NCBI RefSeq assembly: GCF_000732605.1
Contig: NZ_JPME01000010.1
Location: forward strand, 124,036-188,035
Length of the DNA: 64,000 nucleotides
Direction: 5' to 3'
From: Lacrimispora celerecrescens
GTDB lineage: Bacteria; Bacillota; Clostridia; Lachnospirales; Lachnospiraceae
Part shown: piece by piece, positions 53,745 to 62,388 of the stretch
How positions within the stretch are numbered: position 1 is the stretch's first letter
Layout of the letters: every line of letters begins with the position of its first letter
Made by a program: the position numbers and the translations under genes
The notes under the pieces: generated by a model
The model's database searches: none
What the model was told of the DNA's origin: nothing
What the model saw: the letters and a program-made list of their open reading frames with translations, nothing else

Positions 53745-54986
53745 TTAGGAAATCTTTTCCGCTAATTTAATAAGCAGATCCTGATCTCCAAAACCACCGG
53801 ATTTTGAAATAATGTGATATGTTTTATCTTTGTAAATAAATTCTGTTAAAACAACCCCGGTTGCCATTTCGCAAATTGGCGTAAGCTCCGAAATGCCTAC
53901 CGCTTGCATTATCGCCATCAGCGTATCGCCGCCGGTACACAAAAGAGTAGCGTTCAGACCGTCGTCAAGCATTCGCTTAATCAAAGCTGCCAGATTATTC
54001 GAAATTTGCACCCGAAGCTGTTCCGTTGTCAAGTTATGTTCCCTTGCGTAGATATCGGTATCCTCACACCCTTCCGGGTCATTCACATCAAGAATAAAGC
54101 ATTTTTTAGCATATGCCTGTGCCAGCCATTGACGAACACATCCGACCGCTGCCTTACTATCCGCCCAGCGACCTTCCAGTTTTTGAACAGGGTTCAAATT
54201 TACATGTGGAAAGCCGTGTTCCTGTGCCGCCTTCATTTGGCTGATCGTTACTGGATTGACACTGCCACAAGCTATGAAAAGGGTATCTTCAAGCTTTGGT
54301 ATCTTCGGGGCAGGCCCCTTCAAATTCAGCATATCTGCAAGCACTGCCGCAAACCCGGCACAGCCTGCACAGAATCGCAGCCGATCCAGTCCCAGTTCCA
54401 TGCCAATGTGTTTTAAATCTTCATCTGTTTCAGCATCAAATACCTGGATGCCGGCATTTGAAATCTTATGCTCTTCCTTTCGCGGGTGTATCAACACCGG
54501 CACATTTGTTTGCTGTCCAAGGATATCCGCCACCGCCGAGTCCAAAATCGGTTCAAAAGGATCCTGGCCAAATACGCTCTGGTCCACAGGTACACCGTCG
54601 ACATAGTGAATCCCCTCCCGGGTGACTCTGCCCAGTTTGGGAAAGGCAGGGAGAAACGGAATGGTGTCGATACCTGTTGCGTCCATCAGTGCCATCAATT
54701 CACTGCCAATATTTCCCCGCAGTGCGGAGTCTGTCTTTTTATAAATGTAAGCAATTCCGGCTTGAAATGCTCTATGCACTATGCTGTACACAATGTCATA
54801 GGCCTCCTGGGGCTGCACATGCCGGGTTTCTGCAACCATAACTAAAACTTCTACTGTTTTTTCAATTGATCGGAAATCATAGTTTAAATCTGTGACCACG
54901 ACTGGCGCTGCACCCCTGGCTGCAAACTGCACCCCTGTGTCAAGTGCGCCCGTGAAGTCATCTGCAATGATTAAAAGCTTTACCAT
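53745..54986 (-). CDS. Four-carbon acid sugar kinase (DUF1537, DtnK/DenK-like)
   Basis: The 413-residue protein starts MVKLLIIADDFTGALDTGVQFA, the hallmark of the DUF1537 four-carbon acid sugar kinases, with KKTDSALRGNIGSEL and a C-terminal nucleotide-binding part (LLCTGGDTLMAIMQA, KSGGFGDQDLL). Known members phosphorylate D-threonate or D-erythronate at O4. The partner PdxA2-type dehydrogenase is in the operon. The gene starts the operon: ATG at 54986 after AGGAGGTG, right behind operator site O1. Confidence 0.9.
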   Translation of the reverse strand: MVKLLIIADDFTGALDTGVQFAARGAAPVVVTDLNYDFRSIEKTVEVLVMVAETRHVQPQEAYDIVYSIVHRAFQAGIAYIYKKTDSALRGNIGSELMALMDATGIDTIPFLPAFPKLGRVTREGIHYVDGVPVDQSVFGQDPFEPILDSAVADILGQQTNVPVLIHPRKEEHKISNAGIQVFDAETDEDLKHIGMELGLDRLRFCAGCAGFAAVLADMLNLKGPAPKIPKLEDTLFIACGSVNPVTISQMKAAQEHGFPHVNLNPVQKLEGRWADSKAAVGCVRQWLAQAYAKKCFILDVNDPEGCEDTDIYAREHNLTTEQLRVQISNNLAALIKRMLDDGLNATLLCTGGDTLMAIMQAVGISELTPICEMATGVVLTEFIYKDKTYHIISKSGGFGDQDLLIKLAEKIS

Positions 54987-55001
54987 ACATTCACCTCCTG
55001 T

Positions 55002-55018
55002 TGTTTCATTTTGAAACA
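55002..55018. promoter_or_regulatory. Predicted operator O1 of the acid-sugar regulator
   Basis: TGTTTCATTTTGAAACA is an almost perfect palindrome (TGTTTCA-N3-TGAAACA) just before the ribosome site of the kinase gene. It shares the pattern with sites O2 (55139-55155) and O3 (55199-55215). It lies about 70 bp downstream of the probable transcription start, so it could act as a roadblock. Confidence 0.6.
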
Positions 55019-55091
55019 ATTTAGAAGGGTTAATTCCTTTTTTGTACATTACGGAAATTTTCAATCCCCTTTTCTTTGAATTTATATTCAT

Positions 55092-55119
55092 TTTATATAA
55101 ATATCACTGCTTTCGTCAA
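55092..55119 (-). promoter_or_regulatory. Promoter of the acid-sugar operon
   Basis: Minus strand: TTGACG (55114-55119), 16 bp, TATAAA (55092-55097). Confidence 0.55.
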
Positions 55120-55138
55120 GTTATTTTAATCTATAAAT

Positions 55139-55155
55139 CGTTTATATTTGAAACA
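55139..55155. promoter_or_regulatory. Predicted operator O2
   Basis: CGTTTATATTTGAAACA, sharing 14 of 17 positions with O3 (CGTTTAAATATGAAACA apart from two central bases and the flank). It lies between the two divergent promoters, upstream of both -35 boxes. Confidence 0.5.
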
Positions 55156-55168
55156 TACGAAAAATTTG

Positions 55169-55197
55169 TTGCTAAATTTTTGTGCACTTGGTATAAT
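55169..55197 (+). promoter_or_regulatory. Promoter of the regulator gene
   Basis: TTGCTA (55169-55174), 17 bp, TATAAT (55192-55197). It is a sigma-70-type promoter, not a -24/-12 sigma-54 promoter. The start site is covered by O3, implying autoregulation. Confidence 0.65.
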
Positions 55198-55198
55198 A

Positions 55199-55215
55199 CG
55201 TTTAAATATGAAACA
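55199..55215. promoter_or_regulatory. Predicted operator O3
   Basis: CGTTTAAATATGAAACA overlaps the expected start site of the regulator gene; O2 and O3 are 60 bp apart. Confidence 0.5.
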
Positions 55216-55231
55216 AATTATTGAGGTGCCT

Positions 55232-57016
55232 ATGAAGAATGATATTCGTGTTTTGGGCATTGCGCCCTATGAGGGAATGAAAATTCAGATGCTCAATCTG
55301 GCGAAAGAATATCCCCAGATTGATTTGACAGTCTATGTGGGGGATATGGAGCAGGGTCTTATCATCGCCCGGAATAACTTTCATGGAGATTACGATGTGG
55401 TAATATCCCGTGGTGCTACGGCGCAGATGCTGCGGCAGCAGCTAACCATTCCGGTTATCGAGATTGAAATTTCTATGTACGATATTCTCTGTGCCATCAA
55501 ACTGGCGGGCGGGCTGAAAAAAAAGACTACCATGATTTCCTTCGCCGATATTCGAAACCATGTGCTGCCCTTATGCGAATTGCTGGAATGTGACATTGAT
55601 ATCCATACAGTAGATTCTATTGAGGCGGTGGAGCCCACCCTGCGCAGTCTTCAGGATAAACAGTGCGAGACCATACTCTGCGACGTGATTGTTAACACCG
55701 CTGCCCAGCGGCTCGGTATCAATTCCTTCCTGATCACCTCCGGGTTAGACAGTATCCGAAATGCCTTTAACCAGGCATTGCTGCTGTGTGAAAGCCAACA
55801 ATACCTGCGGGATGAAAATTTGTTTTTTCGAGAGCTTATTCGTGGGCAGATCGGGCATACGATTGTCTTTGACAGTCAGGGAAATTTGTTTCTGTCTACA
55901 CTGGAAGATTTAAAGCCTGAATTATTGGAATTGCTGCGTCAGGAACTATCCCAATCCGGAGAGGAAGGGGATCAGCGAATCAGCCGTTCACTGAAAGGCA
56001 TGCGCTACTCCATTCGTGTTCGGCAAATTGCCAGCGGCTCTTTGCGATACACCGCCTTTTTCTTCGATGAAAGAAAATTGCCGGTATCCTCAAACCAGAT
56101 GGGTATCAGTTTCTCCGGTCGAGCCGAGGCAGAGGCAGCTTACTACAACAGCATTTTCAGCTTTGCGGGAAATCTCCAGGGTTCTCAGCAGGAAATTGAT
56201 CAAATAAGCCAAAGCACTGCCCCTGTCATCTTCACAGGCGAGGATGGAACAGGTAAGGAATCCATCGTCAGCATGCTTTACATCAGGGGCCCGCTGCGCA
56301 ACAACCCCTTAGTGTCCATCAACTGCAGCCTGCTGAACGACCGTAGCTGGGCATTTCTTATGGAGCATCACAACTCTCCGTTGGCAGACGAAGGCAGCAC
56401 CCTATACTTTGCAAATGTGGATGTATTATCTTTGGAACGACAGTACCAGCTTATCGCTGTGCTAAAGGAAATGGATGTGTGCCAGCGAAACAGGGTAATG
56501 ATTTCCTGTGTTTGCCAGAGCGGCGAATATATATCTAAAGTAGGTGCTCTTTTCCGAGAAAAACTTTCCTGTCTTTCCTTGTATCTGCCGCCGTTGCGTC
56601 AGCTCTCCCATCAGATTCCCACTCTGATGAATCTATGCCTGAGCCATATGAACGTCAACATGCCCCGGCAGATTTTAGGTGCTGATCCGGAAGCGCTGTC
56701 TCTACTGCAAAGTTACAATTGGCCCCATAATTACACCCAGTTCCGCAGAGTAATTGGGGAACTTGCGATTACGGGTACCAGCCAAATCATCACCGCCGAA
56801 AATGTCCGTCAGGTACTGCGCAAGGAGCGGCATGTTGGTGCTTTCTCCTCCTTAAAAGAAAATGCCGCCACACCTCTGGATTTAAACCGTACGCTTTCAG
56901 AGATCAGCCAGGACATCGCTATCCGGGTGGTCAACGAAACCGAGGGCAACCATACTGCTGCAGCCAAACGCTTGGGTATCAGCCGTACAACCCTATGGCG
57001 TCTGTTGCAAAAATAA
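55232..57016 (+). CDS. PrpR-N / AAA+ / Fis-type transcriptional regulator lacking GAFTGA
   Basis: About 594 residues. Residues 1-175 form a PrpR_N sensor domain (LAKEYPQIDLTVYVGD, VVISRGATAQMLRQQ); a middle region may be PAS-like. An AAA+ domain follows with Walker A GEDGTGKE (about 336-343), but the strand-loop region that should hold GAFTGA is shortened to INCSLLNDRSWAFLM...DEGSTLYFANVD, so it cannot contact sigma-54. A Fis-type helix-turn-helix ends the protein (NHTAAAKRLGISRTTLWRLLQ). It should act at sigma-70 promoters, like TyrR. The ATG at 55232 follows GAGGTG. It is divergent from the acid-sugar operon. Confidence 0.87.
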   Translation: MKNDIRVLGIAPYEGMKIQMLNLAKEYPQIDLTVYVGDMEQGLIIARNNFHGDYDVVISRGATAQMLRQQLTIPVIEIEISMYDILCAIKLAGGLKKKTTMISFADIRNHVLPLCELLECDIDIHTVDSIEAVEPTLRSLQDKQCETILCDVIVNTAAQRLGINSFLITSGLDSIRNAFNQALLLCESQQYLRDENLFFRELIRGQIGHTIVFDSQGNLFLSTLEDLKPELLELLRQELSQSGEEGDQRISRSLKGMRYSIRVRQIASGSLRYTAFFFDERKLPVSSNQMGISFSGRAEAEAAYYNSIFSFAGNLQGSQQEIDQISQSTAPVIFTGEDGTGKESIVSMLYIRGPLRNNPLVSINCSLLNDRSWAFLMEHHNSPLADEGSTLYFANVDVLSLERQYQLIAVLKEMDVCQRNRVMISCVCQSGEYISKVGALFREKLSCLSLYLPPLRQLSHQIPTLMNLCLSHMNVNMPRQILGADPEALSLLQSYNWPHNYTQFRRVIGELAITGTSQIITAENVRQVLRKERHVGAFSSLKENAATPLDLNRTLSEISQDIAIRVVNETEGNHTAAAKRLGISRTTLWRLLQK

Positions 57017-57071
57017 TACGCAAACGAAGCTAGTAAAACATTTGTTTACTAGCCTCAAAATGTAAATAAAG

Positions 57072-57103
57072 GAGCCAGGGCTCAAACCCTGGCTCTATTT
57101 TTC
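57072..57103 (+). terminator. Terminator after the PrpR-type regulator
   Basis: GAGCCAGGG pairs with CCCTGGCTC (loop CTCAAA), followed by TATTTTT. A weaker hairpin, GCTAGTAAA/TTTACTAGC, lies 40 bp upstream. Confidence 0.88.
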
Positions 57104-57147
57104 CTTCTTTTTTAATAATTCCAGTACAGAAAACAAACAATCTTATT

Positions 57148-57507
57148 TTATGATTGCATGCTTCTCAACACCTTCTCCATCGGCTTACCTTTAGCCAGTT
57201 CGTCCACCAACTTGTCTAACCAGCGTACCTTCTGCATAAGCGAATCTTCGATTTCCTCGACGCGAACCCCACAGATTACTCCGGTGATTTTGGAAGCGTT
57301 CGGATTGATTTGAGGGGCTTCGGCAAAAAAGGTCTCAAAATCAACATCTTTATCGATTTGAGATTGTAATCCGAGTTCATCGTAGCCTGTCAGCCATTGG
57401 ATGACGGTATCGACTTCTGCCTTTGTCCGTCCTTTACGCTCAACTTTTTGAATATACAGAGGGTAGACTAAAGAAACTTTCATTTTATACACACGTTCGT
57501 TATTCAC
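57148..57507 (-). CDS. DUF2200 family protein
   Basis: A 119-residue soluble protein with the features of DUF2200: [35 protein letters not shown], then [43 protein letters not shown]. Function unknown. It starts at GTG (57505-57507) after GGAGGGA, 3 nt past the stop of the PhnB-like gene, so the two form an operon. Confidence 0.88.
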   Translation of the reverse strand: MNNERVYKMKVSLVYPLYIQKVERKGRTKAEVDTVIQWLTGYDELGLQSQIDKDVDFETFFAEAPQINPNASKITGVICGVRVEEIEDSLMQKVRWLDKLVDELAKGKPMEKVLRSMQS

Positions 57508-57510
57508 TCT

Positions 57511-57936
57511 TTATCCCTCCATTTGCTTCGGCGCTTCTTCAGCGACGACATTCCAATTCACGCCGAACTTGTCCGTTACTGCGGCGTGGAACACGCTGTA
57601 GAAGGTCTCGGTGGGTGGAAGTACCACCTCGCCCCCCACACAAAGCGCGTCAAAGATACCCGCCGCTTCCTTGCCCGTAGGTACCGTGGCGGTTAGTTTG
57701 ATGTTATTGCCGTTCCCGGGCGGCATAGCTTCATCAGCAAACCAGAAGTTCGTACCGCAGATGGCCATCTCTGCGTGCATAACCCAAGTGCGCAGCAGCG
57801 CAGGCGGCGTCTTTGACCCCTCCGGCATATAGTCACCGTAAGGCAGGATTTTCGGCTCGTCGCAGCGAAAGACTGCGCGGTAAAAATTCAGTGCGTCTTT
57901 GCAGTTACCGTTGAATGTGAGGTAAGGTGTAATCAT
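57511..57936 (-). CDS. PhnB/YjdN-like VOC family protein
   Basis: The 141-residue protein is a glyoxalase-fold protein of the PhnB group: ITPYLTFNGNCKDALNFYRAVF, VMHAEMAICGTNFWFADE and the ending FGVNWNVVAEE. These proteins bind small metabolites but usually lack a confirmed enzymatic function. AAAAAAGGAG precedes the ATG. DUF2200 follows with a 3-nt gap. Confidence 0.9.
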   Translation of the reverse strand: MITPYLTFNGNCKDALNFYRAVFRCDEPKILPYGDYMPEGSKTPPALLRTWVMHAEMAICGTNFWFADEAMPPGNGNNIKLTATVPTGKEAAGIFDALCVGGEVVLPPTETFYSVFHAAVTDKFGVNWNVVAEEAPKQMEG

Positions 57937-58058
57937 GGTTTCTTCTCCTTTTTTTGCTTTTAGGATTGATCAGGTAGTAATTACTCTGCACATGCTTGTT
58001 AAATTTAGTATAACATAATATCTATTTAATACGCACCCATGGATTAATATCAATAACC

Positions 58059-58475
58059 TTATTTGTCTTGCATAAATGCAAATCCCGGTTCCCCTTCCAA
58101 CTTGCCAGGTTTTTTCACAAACTGAGAAACTATTTCTTTTTGATCAAATAAGACGCATCCGCCTGTATGTGCAGCAGTAAGGAGCCCTTCCTCCCGCAGG
58201 CTGGTAAATAGCGGCGATTTCAATGCTTCGCCTAACGATGTATTCCAAAGGTTAACGTCCGAATATGGTGAAAAGGGGCATGGTTCGGCATTACCAGACG
58301 CACTGATGTGAAAGAAGCCGCGGCCGGCTGCTAAACACCCTCCTGATTCCGCCTCATCGCCGGGAAAGGAAATGATAATCATACCTTTTTGGCGGGATCG
58401 CGCTTCATTGATGCGTTCTGCCAGTTTACTACGGTCCTCATCATCAAGCGCAAGGTCAGGCCGCTCTCGGTAAAC
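58059..58475 (-). pseudogene. 3' remnant of a radical-SAM/SPASM-type gene
   Basis: A 107-residue ATG-initiated ORF (start 58382), whose frame reads upstream to about 58475 as RPDLALDDEDRSKLAERINEARS, continues with FPGDEAESGGCLAAGRGFFHISASGNAEPCPFSPYSD. That resembles the Cys-containing C-terminal segment of radical-SAM proteins with a SPASM-like cluster. The N-terminal two-thirds, including the CxxxCxxC motif, are absent; the sequence joins the transposase remnant directly. The fragment is unlikely to be functional. Confidence 0.65.
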
Positions 58476-58848
58476 GGATCAATATATTCCGTTATACTCA
58501 TTTGATCATACAGCAGATCTTCCTGCAACTGATTTTGAATATATTCTTTTATCATCTTCTCATTTTTTCCTACTGTATCTACAAAATATCCTCTACACCA
58601 AAATTTTCTACTTCTATATTTATATTTTAAATTAGCATGTCTTTCAAATATGATAAGAGTACTTTTTGATTTTAGATATCCCATTATTTCTGAAATACTA
58701 TATTTCGGTGGGATACTTAACACTGGCATTAACTCTCCCTCTAATATTTCTATCCCTTTTCTTTCACATAACATCTTAATAATTTCTCGGATGTCTTCTA
58801 GTAACTTTCCATAGGAGGCTTTTAATATAACTATAAGTTTTATACCTT
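58476..58848 (-). pseudogene. IS200/IS605-type transposase remnant (tnpA)
   Basis: Readable as a TnpA fragment: GKLLEDIREIIKMLCERKG, ELMPVLSIPPKYS, MGYLKSKSTLIIFERHANLKYKY, FWCRGYFVDTVGKNE and the Tyr segment MIKEYIQNQ. The expected N-terminus is replaced by unrelated residues, and the HUH metal motif that should sit between LMP and LSIPP (DHVHx-type) is missing by a short in-frame deletion. The transposase is therefore dead. Its 3' end runs into the radical-SAM fragment within IDPFTE. Confidence 0.7.
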
Positions 58849-58872
58849 CCCCCTGTATAACAGGGGGTTTTT
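58849..58872 (+). terminator. Hairpin with T tail, possibly the IS200 end
   Basis: CCCCCTG pairs with CAGGGGG (loop TATAA), followed by TTTTTATT. It is placed where the left-end hairpin of an IS200-type element would be, beside the transposase remnant. Confidence 0.45.
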
Positions 58873-58890
58873 ATTGTATGTGATACAATG

Positions 58891-58927
58891 AAAGTAGACA
58901 AGGAATATAGCCACCTTGCCTACTTTT
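58891..58927. terminator. Bidirectional terminator-like hairpin
   Basis: AAAGTAGACAAGG pairs with CCTTGCCTACTTT (one mismatch). T-rich tails occur on both strands; it could end the operon whose last gene stops at 59069. Confidence 0.55.
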
Positions 58928-59068
58928 TGTTTTATAATTATTTAAAAGAATGTGATATTATGGGAGTTCCTAAAGGAAGTAAAAGAAGAAAATATAGATT
59001 ACAGTCTTTTGAATCACTGGATTCACAACAATTTATTAATAGTGCCTCCTCAGTTATCGGATAACCAC

Positions 59069-59965
59069 TCACGAATCCTCCGCCCCCATCCCAAGCAGAT
59101 ACCGCCCAATCTCATAGGCCAGTGACAGTGCCGACGGGAGCAAAGGATCGGGAAAATAATTCCCATAATTATTGACTTCAAAACTGAAAAATCCCTGGTA
59201 ATCAATCTCCCTCAGTGTTTGCATCACCTCTCTCCAATCCACATTGCCGAATAAGGGCAACACGTGCATCAGTTCAGGAACAGTTGCACTGTGGGTGTCT
59301 GATACATGAGTTGCCTTCAAGTGCTTGCGTATGTAAAGCAGACAATCTCGCTGATTCTGCTCCATGATATCTGCGTGTTCAAAGTCCCAACAGATCCCCA
59401 GCCGAGAATCACCGAATGTTTCCACAAGGTCGACCAGTTCTTCCGGTGTGACGCCATATTTGCGCCGCGGGGAGATAGCCACGTCGCACATATTCTCAAC
59501 CGCCAGCTCCATATCGAATTTCGCAATCTTGTCGAACAGACGGCTGAAATACTCAAGATTCCCTTGTCTGGACAGCTTGGTCTGATTTACAACGCCGAAG
59601 CGGGTCTCGGGATGGGTAACGCACAGCCGGGAGCCGACGATCGCACAGCACTCAATAGAACGAAGCACCAGCATCTCATGATAGGTCTTCTCATCCTCGC
59701 TCATCCGGGAGTCAAGAAAATTATAGGTGTAAGCATGGCACTGGCCAAAGGAAACTCCTAACTTGTCCTTGTGCTCCGCAATCTGTTCGATCCATTCCCG
59801 CCACCGTTCCGTCAGGAAGGGCGACCCGGGCAGCGACCAGTCGTAAAAACTGATATCAAAAATATTAAAGCCGGCACCGCTTGCTAGGTCAAGCATCTTA
59901 TCCATCGGCATAATACTCTTGTCCGGCCGTTCAAATACGATATTGCTTGAAGTTGACAGTTTCAT
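59069..59965 (-). CDS. Sugar phosphate isomerase/epimerase-like TIM barrel
   Basis: The 298-residue protein belongs to the xylose isomerase-like TIM-barrel (AP_endonuc_2) superfamily: KLSTSSNIVF, HVSDTH, and metal-binding Glu/His pairs in ELAVENMCD, GICWDFEHAD and the final FSFEVNNYG. Members isomerise or epimerise sugars or cleave inositol derivatives. It starts at ATG 59965, overlapping the nucleoside hydrolase stop by one base. As the last gene of the ABC operon it probably processes the sugar released by the hydrolase; the exact reaction is open. Confidence 0.85.
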   Translation of the reverse strand: MKLSTSSNIVFERPDKSIMPMDKMLDLASGAGFNIFDISFYDWSLPGSPFLTERWREWIEQIAEHKDKLGVSFGQCHAYTYNFLDSRMSEDEKTYHEMLVLRSIECCAIVGSRLCVTHPETRFGVVNQTKLSRQGNLEYFSRLFDKIAKFDMELAVENMCDVAISPRRKYGVTPEELVDLVETFGDSRLGICWDFEHADIMEQNQRDCLLYIRKHLKATHVSDTHSATVPELMHVLPLFGNVDWREVMQTLREIDYQGFFSFEVNNYGNYFPDPLLPSALSLAYEIGRYLLGMGAEDS

Positions 59966-60897
59966 CAAAACACCCTTTCTGACAGCAGCCGGACAAACGC
60001 ATCCTGGTCAAATTCATAAGCTGCCTTACATTTTGATTGCATGTGATCTAAATAGCCGCAATTGCCGAACAGCGTCTGGCCAGTGGTCAGTTCGCCCTTC
60101 GTCTCCACCGCCACCTTGCCCTCGACGAGTCTGGCAATACCGGGCTGCATGGCGTAAGCAACGGCCATCGAGTCCACTAGCAGGCTGTACGGTTCCAGGC
60201 CATGCTTTAAGTTGAAGCTGACCGCCTTGCGGAATAAGGCCTTGGAGGGTTTATCTTTATCACCATAAGCCAACAGAATATCCGTCATGTGATTATGGAG
60301 CCGGGAGGAGACATCCAGTCCGATCGCCTCGATTAGAATCCCCGATTCCATCACGATCTTGGCCGCCTCCGGATCTTGGCAGATATTCCAGGTCGGCCGG
60401 GGATTTTTGCGGGTCAAATCCACCGCTACACCGTAGGAGCCGGAACTGGTGATAATCGAGCAAACCTGTTCTCTCAGTTCCGGCGCGGCCGTCAACGCGG
60501 CTGCAATGTTGGTCATCGGTGCGGTGGATATGATATGAAACCGGCCCGCGTATTCCATGGCCTGCCGGATGATAAATTCCGCAGCCGGCTGTTCACACAC
60601 AGCGACCGCCGGCAGTGGTAAATTCACTTCCGCCATCCCGTCAGTACCGCCGTATGCTGCGTCAAACACCATAGTCCGCTGCAGCGGCTGTGCTGCACCG
60701 CGGGCAACCGGAGTCTGTATTTCCCCGCATAACTCCAGGATTTTCAACGCATTTTCTGAACTCTGGTCCACATGGCAGACCCCCGACACGGTAGTGATCC
60801 CCAGGACATTCAGCTCTGGTGAAGCCAGTGCCAGCATGATCGCAATTGCGTCATCCGCACTGGGATCACAGTCAATTATCACATTCTTTACATTCAT
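59965..60897 (-). CDS. Nucleoside hydrolase family protein
   Basis: The 310-residue product has the nucleoside hydrolase Asp cluster at its start, VIIDCDPSADDAIAIMLA, where the usual DTDPGxDD has Cys and Ser in place of Thr and Gly, leaving the calcium-binding Asp residues intact. Other family landmarks: GITTVSGV, ISTAPMTNIAAALT and DSMAVAYAMQP. It should split N-ribosyl compounds into ribose and base in the cytoplasm. It lies 16 bp after the binding-protein gene; AAAGGTGA precedes the ATG. Confidence 0.9.
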   Translation of the reverse strand: MNVKNVIIDCDPSADDAIAIMLALASPELNVLGITTVSGVCHVDQSSENALKILELCGEIQTPVARGAAQPLQRTMVFDAAYGGTDGMAEVNLPLPAVAVCEQPAAEFIIRQAMEYAGRFHIISTAPMTNIAAALTAAPELREQVCSIITSSGSYGVAVDLTRKNPRPTWNICQDPEAAKIVMESGILIEAIGLDVSSRLHNHMTDILLAYGDKDKPSKALFRKAVSFNLKHGLEPYSLLVDSMAVAYAMQPGIARLVEGKVAVETKGELTTGQTLFGNCGYLDHMQSKCKAAYEFDQDAFVRLLSERVF

Positions 60898-60912
60898 GGT
60901 ACGGTCACCTTT

Positions 60913-62337
60913 CTAGTCGATAGGATTTGCCCGGTAATAATCGTTGAATGCCTGTTCGCAGCCTTCCACTATCGCCTTCATAGTCTCCTCTTTCGTGGCA
61001 TTACCCTCGCCAAACGCGATCATCGCATCTTTGATCACACTGTCAGTGGTGCTGGAATTGGGTACATAAGCCGGTACAACTTTCTCCGTCGCCATCATCA
61101 GTGCGTCGCTGGGCACCTGCAGGCGGGGTTCCTCCTCAATCGCCAATTTATATCCATCCAACTCCGCGGTCTTTAAGTTCACTGGGATGTAGCCAGCACC
61201 TTCCAGCCACATTACCTGAGCCTCCGGGGAAGCCATAAACTGTACAAATTCCCAGGCCGCCGTCTTTTTAGCCTTATTGTCCCGATCCAGAATGAACAGT
61301 CCAGAACCACTGGGATAAGCACCGCCCACATCGGCTGCGTCCACCACCGGAATCGGTGCCACGCCCCATTCGAAGGCACCATCAACCAGGCCGGCAATGG
61401 TAGGGATGCGGGAGCTGGTCATGATGACCATACCGTACATGCCCTGGGCAAACTCTTCATTGATGGAATCGCGGATTGGCTTGTATGCCCCGGATTTCAC
61501 GACTTTTTCCCACTCGCCGAGGAACTTTTCCAGGGAGCCGTCTTTATCGCAGGCCAGTTCGGTCATATGACCTGCGTGACCGCTTTCGTTGTTGCCGAAA
61601 TAGGTACCGCCCTGTCCCTGGGTGGCAATCCAGTTTTCCAGCTCGAATTCATTGACACGCACATTAAGACCGTATTCGGCGTCCGTTTTCGCAACCAGCT
61701 CCGGTAGGATCTTCGCCATCTCGTCGATGGTCCCGGGAACTTCAGCCCCAATCTGATCCAGATAGTCCTGATTGTAATACAGCATCAGTGCCGAGATGCC
61801 CCATGGCACGCCGATCATCTTTCCATCGATGGAATGGGAGGAAACCGCGTTGGGAATCAAATCTTCTTTTTTTAATGTAGCCTCCGTGCCGGAGATATAA
61901 TCTTCCGCCCATACGGTGCGAGCATAGTCTCTGACAGTACTGACCGACTCCCCATAGAGTTGAATCACATCCGGCATATTGGCAATATCATCAGTCGACA
62001 TGGCGGCGGTTAATGCGTCCGTTCCTGGCCAGTTCTGGAATACGCCGGTGACATGAATGCCCTTCTCTTTGCCAATGGTCTCATTGAATAAACTGATCTG
62101 TTTTTCTGTAATATCCGCAAAGATGCTGTCCATGGAGTGCCAGAAAGTCAGCTCCTCCATCCCGTCCCCGCCATCCATGACTTCCGCGGCAGTTTCTGCC
62201 TCGCTGCGGGCTTCGGTTTTCTGACCGTCGTCCGTCGTTGTACTCCCGGCGTCATTGCTGCCCTGCCCGCTGCATGCACTCAGCCCTGCCACCATTGACG
62301 CCGCCAGCAAGAATGTAACCGTTTTCTTCATGTTCAT
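60913..62337 (-). CDS. ABC transporter substrate-binding lipoprotein
   Basis: The 474-residue family 1 binding protein has a lipoprotein signal (AGLSAC lipobox) and the MalE-like body (FWHSMDSIFADITEKQISLFN, GVPWGISALMLYYNQDYLDQIGAEVP). It should deliver its ligand to the permeases encoded just upstream in transcription order (63210 and 62389). With a nucleoside hydrolase and a sugar isomerase downstream, a nucleoside or N-glycoside is a plausible ligand, though classical nucleoside ABC systems use a different binding-protein family, so a sugar is also possible. AAGGAGGAAG precedes the ATG. Confidence 0.9.
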   Translation of the reverse strand: MNMKKTVTFLLAASMVAGLSACSGQGSNDAGSTTTDDGQKTEARSEAETAAEVMDGGDGMEELTFWHSMDSIFADITEKQISLFNETIGKEKGIHVTGVFQNWPGTDALTAAMSTDDIANMPDVIQLYGESVSTVRDYARTVWAEDYISGTEATLKKEDLIPNAVSSHSIDGKMIGVPWGISALMLYYNQDYLDQIGAEVPGTIDEMAKILPELVAKTDAEYGLNVRVNEFELENWIATQGQGGTYFGNNESGHAGHMTELACDKDGSLEKFLGEWEKVVKSGAYKPIRDSINEEFAQGMYGMVIMTSSRIPTIAGLVDGAFEWGVAPIPVVDAADVGGAYPSGSGLFILDRDNKAKKTAAWEFVQFMASPEAQVMWLEGAGYIPVNLKTAELDGYKLAIEEEPRLQVPSDALMMATEKVVPAYVPNSSTTDSVIKDAMIAFGEGNATKEETMKAIVEGCEQAFNDYYRANPID

Positions 62338-62388
62338 AATACTTCCTCCTTCTTTGCTTTCACTTCTCTTGGATTTTCTTTCTTTTAT

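Noticed and set aside
58379-58774. Active IS200 transposase
   Set aside because: The HUH motif and N-terminus are missing and no intact element ends were found.
58960-59064. Small ORF MGVPKGSKRRKYR... (34 codons, plus strand)
   Set aside because: No ribosome site before the ATG and no recognisable relative; it lies in an unstable region next to the IS remnant, so it was not annotated.
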